Shown one piece after another: positions 26,383 through 33,346 of a DNA stretch of 64,000 nt (the stretch's first letter is position 1; the number at the start of each line of letters is the position of its first letter). The notes beneath the pieces were generated by a model. That model worked only from the letters and a program-made list of their open reading frames with translations, was not told the DNA's origin and did no database searches. Origin of the DNA: Elusimicrobiota bacterium. GTDB lineage: Bacteria > Elusimicrobiota > Elusimicrobia > UBA1565 > UBA9628. The translations under genes were made by a program, and so were the position numbers. Location: contig JACRDQ010000039.1 of assembly GCA_016218545.1 (NCBI GenBank), positions 115,387 through 179,386 on the forward strand, in the 5' to 3' direction.

Positions 26383-26782
26383 GGTAGGAGGGCGTCTCCG
26401 CGCTCAAGACGGTGTGCTCGCGTCCCACGCACCAGGGCAGGCGCACCACCGCGGCGCCGAGGGCTTCGACCACGGCCGCGGTCTCCTGGTCCGGGAAGCG
26501 CTGGTCATGGCCCAGGGCGATGATGTCGGGCCGCAGGTCCCGCACGGTCTGGGCGAAGCCGTGCGGCGCGCCCAGCCTGACCTCGTCGGCCACGCCGAGC
26601 GAGCGCAGCCACGCCAGGCGCCGCCGGCCCGGCACCGCGCCGGGCTTGCGGTTGTGGCGGTCGTGGGCCAGGACCACCACGAGCTCGTCGCCGTAGGAGC
26701 GCGCCAGCCGCAGCATGGCCAAGTGGGCCTGGTGGACGCGGTTGAAGCAGCCGGCTGCGAGGACCCGGACGCGGCGCTTCAT
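26375..26782 (-). CDS. Cytidylyltransferase-like nucleotidyltransferase (135 aa)
   Basis: A small Rossmann-like nucleotidyltransferase: VLAAGCFNRVHQAHLAML corresponds to the GxFDxxHxGH nucleotide-binding loop and LRPDIIALGHDQRFPDQ to the GxDxxF region. Members include FAD synthetase RibL, glycerol-3-phosphate and heptose cytidylyltransferases; the substrate cannot be chosen here. The Gly of HxGH is replaced by Ala (HQAH) and the C-terminal IS(T/S)TxxR segment is not evident. The ATG at 26782 overlaps the tatA stop, and the gene end overlaps tatC: an unusual guest inside a tat operon. Confidence 0.8.
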   Translation of the reverse strand: MKRRVRVLAAGCFNRVHQAHLAMLRLARSYGDELVVVLAHDRHNRKPGAVPGRRRLAWLRSLGVADEVRLGAPHGFAQTVRDLRPDIIALGHDQRFPDQETAAVVEALGAAVVRLPWCVGREHTVLSAETPSYHG

Positions 26783-26955
26783 CTGCCTTTCCCCCCGTCG
26801 GGAGGTTCGTCCCACCCTTCGCGCCAGGCGGCCCTGAAGGCGTTGATGGCGCGGCCCAGGGAGGAGGCCAGCTCCGGGATGCGCTCCGGCCCGAGCACGA
26901 GCAGCGCGATGACGGCCACCAGCAGGAGCTCGCCGTAGCCGAGGTTGGGCAGCAT
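26779..26955 (-). CDS. tatA: Twin-arginine translocase TatA/TatB
   Basis: 58 residues: MLPNLGYGELLLVAVIALLVLGPERIPELASSLGRAI contains the short membrane helix, the hinge GPERIPEL and the start of the amphipathic helix; split, it is helix 8-22 and hinge 22-29. TatA oligomers form the transient pore for folded, often cofactor-bearing proteins. Length and motif fit, at the short end of the family. A -35/-10 pair ends 6 nt before the ATG with no SD, so the operon may begin with a leaderless mRNA. Confidence 0.9.
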   Translation of the reverse strand: MLPNLGYGELLLVAVIALLVLGPERIPELASSLGRAINAFRAAWREGWDEPPDGGKGR

Positions 26956-26961
26956 GGGCTC

Positions 26962-26991
26962 AAAGTACCAGTTTTCCCGCCGGTGATTCAA
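26962..26991 (-). promoter_or_regulatory. Promoter of the tat operon
   Basis: On the minus strand TTGAAT (26991-26986), 18 nt and TACTTT (26967-26962), preceded by TGG. The -10 ends 6 nt before the tatA ATG. Confidence 0.5.
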
Positions 26992-27141
26992 GAATGCGTC
27001 GGCGCAGTAGGGAGTTCTACGATATCGAGTCCGTAAGAGATACACTTGTCCGCACCCGGCCCCGCGTGAGAGAATCTCTTGAGACGTCCAATTGATGCAG
27101 CCATGCATGGGGGAGTCATGAGAGCGGGGGAAGCGCGGCGG

Positions 27142-27435
27142 ATGGAAGACGGCGGCGGGGTGAGGATCGAATCCCCGCTGCCCGGCGAGCGGATCCTCTT
27201 CCGCTGCCCTCCTGTCATGGTCCGGGCCGGGCGCGAAGGCCCGGTCGAGGTCTCCATCGACGACGGCCCCTGGAGGCGCTGCGAGCACCGGATGGGCTAT
27301 TGGTGGCTCCGTTGGCAGTTCAACAGGCCGGGCCGGCACCACGTGGTGGCCCGGCAGCGCATGTCCAGGTCCGGCCCCGCCCGCTTGAGCTCGTGCTGGT
27401 TCAGGATCCTGCCGACCGTTGCCTGCGGACACTAG
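27142..27435 (+). CDS. Hypothetical protein with a single beta-sandwich-like domain (97 aa)
   Basis: The product carries VRIESPLPGERILFRCPPVM, VEVSIDDGPWRRC and YWWLRWQFNRPGRHHVVA, a short beta-rich module like the Ig-type domains that describe GYWWYDW-type loops in other bacterial proteins; I cannot assign a function. The ATG at 27142 follows GGGGGAAG by 9 nt. In-frame ATGs at 27118 (closer SD) and 27079 are possible. No signal peptide is visible from 27142. Confidence 0.55.
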   Translation: MEDGGGVRIESPLPGERILFRCPPVMVRAGREGPVEVSIDDGPWRRCEHRMGYWWLRWQFNRPGRHHVVARQRMSRSGPARLSSCWFRILPTVACGH

Positions 27436-27462
27436 TGCTCCGACCGGCCCCCTCCCCGGGAC

Positions 27463-27492
27463 TTGCCTCTCCGGCCCCCTTCATGACAGAAT
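27463..27492 (+). promoter_or_regulatory. Promoter of the OsmC gene
   Basis: TTGCCT (27463-27468), 18 nt and CAGAAT (27487-27492) with an extended TGA immediately upstream. An AAGGAGGT SD follows at 27506-27513. Confidence 0.45.
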
Positions 27493-27517
27493 AGGGCCGT
27501 TCCGCAAGGAGGTCCTC

Positions 27518-27919
27518 ATGGGCGTGGAGACGAAGGCGGTCTACAAGGGAGACGAGCGGGTCGCGGTGACCCACGGGCCCACGGGCTCGGAGGTCCTCAC
27601 GGACCTGCCTCTGGACAACGGCGGCCGGGGCAGGGGTTTCTCGCCCACGGACCTGCTGGCCGCGTCCCTGGCCTCGTGCATCCTGACCATCATGGCCAAG
27701 GCCGTGGCCGGAGACGGAGTCGACCTCAAAGGCGCCTCCGTGACCGTGGACAAGAAGATGACGCCGCCCCCCAGGAGGGTGGAGTCCTTCACCGGGACCA
27801 TCACCCTGCCTCCGGGCTTGAGCGAGAAGACCCGCGCCAAGCTTTCGGCCTGCGTCCAGGCGTGCCCCGTGTCGCGCAGCCTGCACCCGGACGTGAAGCT
27901 GGACCTCGAGGTCGTCTAG
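27518..27919 (+). CDS. OsmC/Ohr-family peroxidase-like protein
   Basis: 133 residues. The two family cysteines are in ASLASCILTIM and ACPVSRSLHPDVK, placed to form the peroxidatic/resolving pair of OsmC-type organic hydroperoxide reductases; the dimeric fold is cytoplasmic. GRGFSPTDLLAASLA is the classic OsmC segment. It starts at the ATG after AAGGAGGT. The last 4 nt overlap the convergent MEMO-like gene. Whether it reduces lipid peroxides or acts on other thiols cannot be told. Confidence 0.88.
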   Translation: MGVETKAVYKGDERVAVTHGPTGSEVLTDLPLDNGGRGRGFSPTDLLAASLASCILTIMAKAVAGDGVDLKGASVTVDKKMTPPPRRVESFTGTITLPPGLSEKTRAKLSACVQACPVSRSLHPDVKLDLEVV

Positions 27920-29175
27920 AAGATCGCGGCGGCGAAGGACACCAACCCGCCCATGGGGTCCGGGGCTTGGCCGTAGGAGAGGAGCTTGCCCGATGCCTTG
28001 CCCCCGGAGAGCGCGGACATCCAGCGGCAGGCCGTGTAGACCGCCGAGAGCCCGCAGACCTTGCGCCAGTCGCCGTCCTTGACCACGGAGAGGTAGAACT
28101 CGTCGGCCTTGAGCGCCAGGGCCAGGTCCAGGGAGGCGCGGTCCTCTTTCTCGATGCGGGCCTCGCCCTCCGGGCCGGGCATCTCCTTGTCCCCGAAACG
28201 CGGTCCGACGTGCGCAAGGTCCACCCCGGCCAGGACCAGGATCCTGGCACCGGCGTCGGCCCGGGCCTTGAGGGCCGCGCCGATGCCGGCGATCGCGCCT
28301 TCGACCGTGGCCACCCCCGACGGGGGGCGGTCCGGGCAGAAGCGCTCGAAGGAGGAGACCAGGATGGGGACCCAGGCCGGGGCCTGGTCGCGCCAGAGGT
28401 GCTTGAGCCAGACCGCCTGGAACTCGAGCGAGTGCTCCATGCGGTGGACCCACTCCTCCTCCAAGGGGTCGTACCATAGGTTCTTGCGGACGTCCTCGTA
28501 GACCCCCTCGTGGAGGAGCATCGGGCCGTAGGGCGTCTCGAAGGACTTGCGCGTGAGCACCCAGGGGGCGTTCGGCCCCACATGGGAGACGCCGAGGGCG
28601 ACTACGATGTCGGGAGGCCGGGTCCGGGACAGAGCCTGATAGGCCCAGGCGTAGACCGGGCCGCCTCTGGAGAAGTCGATGTGCGGGGCGATGAGGCCCA
28701 GGGCCGGCCCGGCCTCGGGCTCGGCCGCGAGCTCGGCCCCAGGACCCTTGGGGCCGCGGAGGGCGTCTCCGAAGGACTTGGCCAGCTCGAGGACGTCCGC
28801 GGGATAGGCCGTGCCCTGGTGGAAGGCCTTGCGCACGGGACTGTCCTTGAACTCCTGGAGCGCCTTGCGCCTCATCTGGGCGGTGTGCGGCGTCTCCAGC
28901 AGGTCGGCGTTGGCCAACTCGGCTGCGAGCTGCGTGACGAGCTCCGGCTTGAGGATGTTGCCGGTGTTCTTGGCGAAGAGTTCGGCCACGTCCGCGGCCG
29001 TGCGCTTGCCGTCCAAGAATGAGGCGATGAGCATGCCTCCGGGGGCCAGGGCCACGCCCTTGGGCGTGATTCCCTCGGGGTCCCTCAGGAGGAACATGCG
29101 CTCGCCCTCGTGCTCGATGGGCACGGCCTCGAGGCTCTGGCGCAGGGGAGGCAGGGGGAGGTCCGTGGGCGGCAT
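27916..29175 (-). CDS. MEMO1-like protein (AmmeMemoRadiSam system B) with N-terminal extension
   Basis: 419 residues. The C-terminal 280 residues form the MEMO domain: GLIAPHIDFSRGGPVYAWAY (metal/His), ALGVSHVG, EEWVHRMEHSLEFQAVWL, VPILVSSF and LAGVDLAHVGPRFGD. The N-terminal 130 residues (MFLLRDPEGI, GGMLIASFLDGKRTAADVAE) look like a PqqD-type winged-helix module. MEMO proteins resemble extradiol dioxygenases and often neighbour AMMECR1 and a radical SAM protein; neither is adjacent here. It overlaps the upstream gene through ATGA. Confidence 0.85.
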   Translation of the reverse strand: MPPTDLPLPPLRQSLEAVPIEHEGERMFLLRDPEGITPKGVALAPGGMLIASFLDGKRTAADVAELFAKNTGNILKPELVTQLAAELANADLLETPHTAQMRRKALQEFKDSPVRKAFHQGTAYPADVLELAKSFGDALRGPKGPGAELAAEPEAGPALGLIAPHIDFSRGGPVYAWAYQALSRTRPPDIVVALGVSHVGPNAPWVLTRKSFETPYGPMLLHEGVYEDVRKNLWYDPLEEEWVHRMEHSLEFQAVWLKHLWRDQAPAWVPILVSSFERFCPDRPPSGVATVEGAIAGIGAALKARADAGARILVLAGVDLAHVGPRFGDKEMPGPEGEARIEKEDRASLDLALALKADEFYLSVVKDGDWRKVCGLSAVYTACRWMSALSGGKASGKLLSYGQAPDPMGGLVSFAAAIF

Positions 29176-30281
29176 CAGTCCAGGGCCAGCTCCAGGTAGA
29201 GTCCCGCGGCCATGGTCAGGCCATAGTCGCTCGAATGGCCCCAGGTCGTATAGAGCCCGCCCTCGGGGTCGAGGACCTCCACGAAGTTGCGGTGCTTCAT
29301 GACCACGGCCTCGACCGCGGCTTTGTGGCCCGCGTAATCCCGGCCGAGGCGCTTGAGGCCGTTGAGATAGGCCAGGCCGAGGTGCGGCCAGACCGCGTTG
29401 TGGTAGTCGGGAGAGAAACGGGTCAGGGGAGGCATGAGGCGGTGGTCGTGCCTCCCCTGATGGGCGCGCATGGGGGAGGGCCGGGTCAGGCCCTCGCGCT
29501 CGATGCGCTTGACCAGGGCCTCGCGCAGGTCCTTCTTGAAGAGCCCGAAGTAGAGCGCGTAGACCCCGGCGTCCACGCCCATCTCGTCGCCGACCGAGCA
29601 GTCCACGAAGTGGTCCCCCCTCCAACGCACCCGGAGGAGCTCGGCCTCCAGGGTCTTGGGGTCCGCGGGAGCGTCGAGGCCGAGGAAGACCGCGTCCGAG
29701 AGCATCCTGAGGCAGCAGACGTTGTTGTAGGTGGAGGAGGGGCGCATGATGGTGTCCATCCAGTCCCCGGTCACGGAATCCGCGATGAGCCCGTCGGCGA
29801 AGTGGCGGCGGCAGTAGTCGTCGAGGAGCCACTGGAGCGAGAGCGCGCACTCCTTGGTCAGGCCCATGCCGGTCCAGCGGCAGTACTCCGCCATGGAGAT
29901 CACCAGCCAGGGCAGGTTGTCCCCCCTCCAGTATGGGGCGTCGAAGCCCCGGCGCCTGCTGAAGCAACTCGGCGCCCGGCCCAGGCGCCGGGACTCCCGC
30001 ACCATGTAGTCGAGGAGGTCCCTGAGGTAGGTCAAGGGCAGGACCTTCTCGGCCCCGCGGAAAGCCTTGCCGAAGTCCGTCACCCACATGTAGCGCAGGT
30101 GGCCGGAGGCGGCCAGGAGGACCTTCCGTGCGTTGCGGCGCAGGACCTCGCCAGCGAGCTCGACCGGGTTGTCGCCGGGCAGGGCCGGGATGCCGCGGCT
30201 GCGCACGCGCATGGAGTCCGTGACGTGGCGCACGAGCGAGACCACTCCTTCGGCCGTCACGGAATAGGGGCCGATCTCCAT
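29175..30281 (-). CDS. Glycogen-debranching/GH-like (alpha/alpha)6-barrel protein
   Basis: 368 residues, helical. Segments HLRYMWVTDFGKAF, RGDNLPWLVISMAEYCRWTG, SVTGDWMDTIMRPSSTYNN and TRFSPDYHNAVWPHLGLAYL fit six-hairpin glycosidase families (amylo-1,6-glucosidase, GH63 and GH15-like), where paired acids in DW and WxH contexts do catalysis. The substrate is not predictable. It is shorter than full debranching enzymes and lacks a transferase domain. It leads a two-gene unit with the MEMO-like protein. Confidence 0.7.
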   Translation of the reverse strand: MEIGPYSVTAEGVVSLVRHVTDSMRVRSRGIPALPGDNPVELAGEVLRRNARKVLLAASGHLRYMWVTDFGKAFRGAEKVLPLTYLRDLLDYMVRESRRLGRAPSCFSRRRGFDAPYWRGDNLPWLVISMAEYCRWTGMGLTKECALSLQWLLDDYCRRHFADGLIADSVTGDWMDTIMRPSSTYNNVCCLRMLSDAVFLGLDAPADPKTLEAELLRVRWRGDHFVDCSVGDEMGVDAGVYALYFGLFKKDLREALVKRIEREGLTRPSPMRAHQGRHDHRLMPPLTRFSPDYHNAVWPHLGLAYLNGLKRLGRDYAGHKAAVEAVVMKHRNFVEVLDPEGGLYTTWGHSSDYGLTMAAGLYLELALD

Positions 30282-30310
30282 GGTCTACGCTCTAACGAGC
30301 TCCCGCCATT

Positions 30311-30333
30311 CCCGCGCAGACCCGCTGCGCGGG
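30311..30333. other. Hairpin in divergent intergenic region
   Basis: A perfect 9-bp stem, CCCGCGCAG (30311-30319) with CTGCGCGGG (30325-30333), and a 5-nt loop lie between divergently transcribed genes. No T-tract on either strand. Possibly an operator or cruciform. Confidence 0.4.
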
Positions 30334-30349
30334 TGCCCCTGCTTGGTCA

Positions 30350-30377
30350 TTGGCAGGATTATATGAATTTGTTAACT
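30350..30377 (+). promoter_or_regulatory. Possible promoter of the PCMT gene
   Basis: TTGGCA (30350-30355), 16 nt and TTAACT (30372-30377). The -10 ends 7 nt before the GTG at 30385; no SD. Confidence 0.35.
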
Positions 30378-30384
30378 TGGACGG

Positions 30385-31149
30385 GTGAAGCGGCTCCTCG
30401 TCGTCCTGGCCTGCCTGGCCGCGCTCCCCGGCTGCAAGGAGCCTGCCAAGGCTCCGGCGGCCGAGCTCCAGGGGATCCATGCGGAGCAGCGCAAGGCCAT
30501 GGTGCGGCTGGTCGCGGGCTATTCCCGCGATCACCGGGTCACGGACCAGCGGGTCCTGGAGGCCATGCTCAAGGTCCCTCGTCACGAGTTCGTGCCTCCC
30601 GAGGCCGCGGCCCGCGCCTACGACGACACCCCCCTTCCCATCGGCGAGGGACAGACCATCTCTCAGCCCTTTATCGTGGGCTACATGACCCAGGCTCTGG
30701 AGCTCTCCCCCGAAGACCGCGTGCTCGAGGTCGGCACAGGCTCCGGGTACCAGGCCGCGGTGCTCTCGCTCCTGGTCCGCGAGGTCTACACGGTCGAGAT
30801 CGTAGAGCCCCTGGCCCGCCGCGCCGCCGCCGCCCTGGCCGGGCTCGGCTACGGGAACGTCCACGTCAGGGCCGGGGACGGGTATCGGGGGTGGCCCGAG
30901 GCCGCGCCCTTCGACGCCATCATGGTGACCTGCGCTCCGGAGCAGGTCCCCCAGCCGCTCCTGGATCAGCTCAAGACCGGGGGAAGGCTCGTCATCCCGT
31001 TGGGGCCTGAGCTCAAGGACCCCTGGTCAGGCCAGGAGCTCGTGGTGGTGCGCAAGACCGCCAAGGGCCTTGAGAGCGCACGCAGGATGGGGGTGCGGTT
31101 CGTGCCCATGACCGGCGAGGCCGTCCAGCATCCCTCCAAGACACCCTGA
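30385..31149 (+). CDS. pcm: Protein-L-isoaspartate O-methyltransferase with lipoprotein-like signal
   Basis: 254 residues. The PCMT core has VPRHEFVPP, GEGQTISQPFIVGYMTQAL, the SAM loop VLEVGTGSGYQAAVL and VTCAPEQVPQPLLDQLKTGG. It methylates isoaspartyl residues to start repair of damaged proteins. The N-terminus KRLLVVLACLAALPGC is a lipoprotein signal with Cys17, predicting export although PCMT needs cytoplasmic SAM. The GTG at 30385 gives exactly this signal; starting later would lose the conserved N-terminal helix only partly. The location therefore remains uncertain. Confidence 0.88.
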   Translation: MKRLLVVLACLAALPGCKEPAKAPAAELQGIHAEQRKAMVRLVAGYSRDHRVTDQRVLEAMLKVPRHEFVPPEAAARAYDDTPLPIGEGQTISQPFIVGYMTQALELSPEDRVLEVGTGSGYQAAVLSLLVREVYTVEIVEPLARRAAAALAGLGYGNVHVRAGDGYRGWPEAAPFDAIMVTCAPEQVPQPLLDQLKTGGRLVIPLGPELKDPWSGQELVVVRKTAKGLESARRMGVRFVPMTGEAVQHPSKTP

Positions 31150-31189
31150 GCCCCAGCCGCCGATGGCCTGTCCCTCGGCGACTGGGGCT
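31149..31189. terminator. Terminator-like hairpin after pcm
   Basis: AGCCCCAG (31149-31156) pairs with CTGGGGCT (31182-31189) and CGCCGA (31158-31163) with TCGGCG (31175-31180), with one mismatch between the blocks. No T-tract. It separates pcm from the deoB promoter. Confidence 0.5.
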
Positions 31190-31202
31190 GTGATGGGGCA
31201 CG

Positions 31203-31232
31203 TTGAAGGCTTCAGAGCGGACTTGGTATGAT
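31203..31232 (+). promoter_or_regulatory. Promoter of deoB
   Basis: TTGAAG (31203-31208), 18 nt and TATGAT (31227-31232) with extended TGG. The -10 ends 7 nt before the ATG at 31240, which selects that start over ATGs at 31228 and 31231 and predicts a leaderless mRNA. Confidence 0.6.
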
Positions 31233-31239
31233 GACCGCC

Positions 31240-32466
31240 ATGGCCAAGAAACCCGTCGTTCTGCTCGCCGTCCTCGACGCGGTCGGGCTCACCACCCTCG
31301 AGTATCTGCTGCGCCGCCATCCAGGCAAGGTGCGCTTCCCCAACCTCTCGCGCCTGGGCCTGGGCTCCATCGTGGCCCCGGACCTGAAGGCCCGCTTCGG
31401 CAAGGCGTCGGGCCGGGACTTCGCCGCCGGCGTGGAACAGGCCTCGGCCTCGGCGGACAGCGTGATCGGCCACCGCGAGATGATGGGCATCATCGACGAC
31501 CGCACCTACGGCCTCTTCCCGGAAGGCTTCCCCCCGGACTTCATCAGGGCCCTGGAGGAACGCATCGGCAGGAAGACCATGTACAACCGGATGGCCGGCG
31601 GGGTCGAGGCCATCGAGCGGAACGCGGCCGAGCACGCCAGGACGGGACGGCCCATCGTCTACGCCAGCAAGTGCGACCCCGTCATCCAGGTCGCCATGGA
31701 CGAGGCCGTAGTCCCCGTCCCGGAGCAGCACGCCATCGGCGAGAAGGTCTTCGAGCTCGCGCGAGAGCGCGGCATCCAGGTCACTCGGAGCATCAGCAGG
31801 GCTTACGTCCGCTCCAAGTCGGGCGAGGTCACGCGCACGGCCAACCGCCATGACACGGTCCTCCCCCTGGACGGCAGGACCCTCGTAGACGTCCTCTCCT
31901 CCGCCCGGGTCTGGACCTCGGCCGTGGGCAAGACGAGCGACCTCGTCAACACCCGTTACCACGAGACCATCAAGCTCACGGAGCGCGCCTACCTCGACCC
32001 GAGGCTCGGCCTGCGCTTCGTGCATCCCAAAGGCAAGGACACCAACCCCTTCGTGACCCAGGGCGTGGTCAACGCCCTGACCTCGGCCGGGGCGTGCTTC
32101 CGCCCCAACGGCGCCTTCATCTTCGCCAACTTCGTGGATTGCGACAGTCTCTACGGCCACACGCGGGACATCCCGGGCGCCCTGGCCAGCATCGCGGAGT
32201 TCGACCGCATCCTTCCCATCCTCGAGCGGGCCCTGGGCCCGGGAGGACTCCTCATGCTGACCGCGGACCACGGCATGGAGCACCGGCCGGACTACGGCTT
32301 CCATCACAAGGAGCCCGTGCCTCTGCTCGTGGAGCGTATCGGAGGCGCGGCCTCAAGGGAGTTCCGTCCCCTCGCCAAGGCCGAAGGCATGACCGGCATC
32401 GGCCGGCTCATCGCCGAGGAGTTCGGCTGCGGGAAGGACTACGAGGTGACGAGGGTCAGGCGCTGA
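31240..32466 (+). CDS. deoB: Phosphopentomutase
   Basis: Interconverts (deoxy)ribose 1-phosphate and 5-phosphate in nucleoside salvage. 408 residues of the alkaline-phosphatase superfamily with two Mn sites: AVLDAVG near the N-terminus, SADSVIGHREMMGI (cap and nucleophile region; usually a Thr/Ser precedes the metal Asp), FANFVDCDSLYGHTRD, LMLTADHGMEH and FHHKEPVPLL. Full length. HpnG-type and other phosphorylases in the cell could supply its sugar phosphates, but the genes are not linked. Convergent, overlapping the next gene by 11 nt. Confidence 0.93.
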   Translation: MAKKPVVLLAVLDAVGLTTLEYLLRRHPGKVRFPNLSRLGLGSIVAPDLKARFGKASGRDFAAGVEQASASADSVIGHREMMGIIDDRTYGLFPEGFPPDFIRALEERIGRKTMYNRMAGGVEAIERNAAEHARTGRPIVYASKCDPVIQVAMDEAVVPVPEQHAIGEKVFELARERGIQVTRSISRAYVRSKSGEVTRTANRHDTVLPLDGRTLVDVLSSARVWTSAVGKTSDLVNTRYHETIKLTERAYLDPRLGLRFVHPKGKDTNPFVTQGVVNALTSAGACFRPNGAFIFANFVDCDSLYGHTRDIPGALASIAEFDRILPILERALGPGGLLMLTADHGMEHRPDYGFHHKEPVPLLVERIGGAASREFRPLAKAEGMTGIGRLIAEEFGCGKDYEVTRVRR

Positions 32467-33307
32467 AAGCCTTGACGATCAGCCTGAAGCAGTCGAGGTA
32501 GGTCTTGACCTTGGCCTCGTCGAGGTCCCGGTAGGGGATGGTCACGGAGATGGCCTTGCCGTAGGCCTCGTTGTCGTCCGGGAAGAGCGCGCGGCAGGCC
32601 TCCCGGTCGGTCTCCGGGCAGACCTCCTTGGAGACGATGATGGTGACCTTCTCCATGGCCCAGAGCATGACCGCGTCGCGCCAGCGGTGCGTCTTGCTGG
32701 ACCTCAAGCGCAGGGTGGGGCTCGGCTGGAGCCCCTTGTTGGCGCGCATGCGCCAGGTCATGGTCGGGTCGTCGCCGAAGACCTCGAGGGCCTGCTTCCA
32801 GAACGCCGCGAACTTGTCCGCATCCGAGCCCGGGTTCTGGCGGACAGCCTCCAGCAGGCTCGCGAAGGCGTCGAGCTCCTTCTTGGCGAGCTCCGGCGCG
32901 ACCTTCGAGACCTTGGGTTCGGCAGGCTTGACCCGCTTGAGGTCGAACTCCCCGGCCTCGTCTTCGGAGGGCCGCTCGAACTGCCCGACGTACAGGAAGA
33001 CGCGCTCCGCGGCCAGCAGGTCGCGGACGAGCACTTTCCTGCCCGAGAGGCCCGTGACCTTGTAGATGTTCTCGTCCTTGAGGTTCTTGAGGAGCTCCCC
33101 GGGCTTGATGTCCTCGAGCTGGAGGCCCGAGGGAGCGGGGGCCGCGGGTTCAGGGGAGACGGGCGCGGGCTGGGGTTCGGGTTCCACGGGCTGCTGGGTC
33201 GGGACCTCGGGCTGCGGCGCGGGAGCAGGGGCGGGTGCCGCGGCCTGGGCCGGGGCGCCGTCCTGAGTCTGGGTCTGGGATTCTTTGGCGAGGTCTTCGT
33301 TTTCCAT
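32456..33307 (-). CDS. Hypothetical protein with Pro/Ala/Gln-rich N-terminus (283 aa)
   Basis: Unrecognised. Residues 1-60 are disordered and rich in Pro, Ala, Gln and Glu. A small beta-domain follows (GELLKNLKDENIYKVTGLSG, RDLLAAERVFLYVGQF). The C-terminal half is helical and Trp-rich (WKQALEVFGDDPTMTWRM, WRDAVMLWAMEKVTIIVSKE). No signal or membrane segment, so cytoplasmic. The -10 TATCAT (33323-33318) lies 10 nt before the ATG and there is no SD. Confidence 0.7.
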   Translation of the reverse strand: MENEDLAKESQTQTQDGAPAQAAAPAPAPAPQPEVPTQQPVEPEPQPAPVSPEPAAPAPSGLQLEDIKPGELLKNLKDENIYKVTGLSGRKVLVRDLLAAERVFLYVGQFERPSEDEAGEFDLKRVKPAEPKVSKVAPELAKKELDAFASLLEAVRQNPGSDADKFAAFWKQALEVFGDDPTMTWRMRANKGLQPSPTLRLRSSKTHRWRDAVMLWAMEKVTIIVSKEVCPETDREACRALFPDDNEAYGKAISVTIPYRDLDEAKVKTYLDCFRLIVKAFSA

Positions 33308-33317
33308 GTTCAGAGCT

Positions 33318-33346
33318 ATGATAGCATCTTATTAGCGGCCGGTCTG
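33318..33346 (-). promoter_or_regulatory. Promoter of the 283-aa protein gene
   Basis: A minus-strand -10 TATCAT (33323-33318) with a weak -35 CAGACC (33346-33341) at 17 nt. It lies 10 nt upstream of the ATG. Confidence 0.4.

Noticed and set aside
27433..27447. TAGTGCTCCGACCGG resembling the 16570 inverted-repeat end, also at a stop codon
   Set aside because: Only about 14 nt with a mismatch and no partner arm; could be chance.
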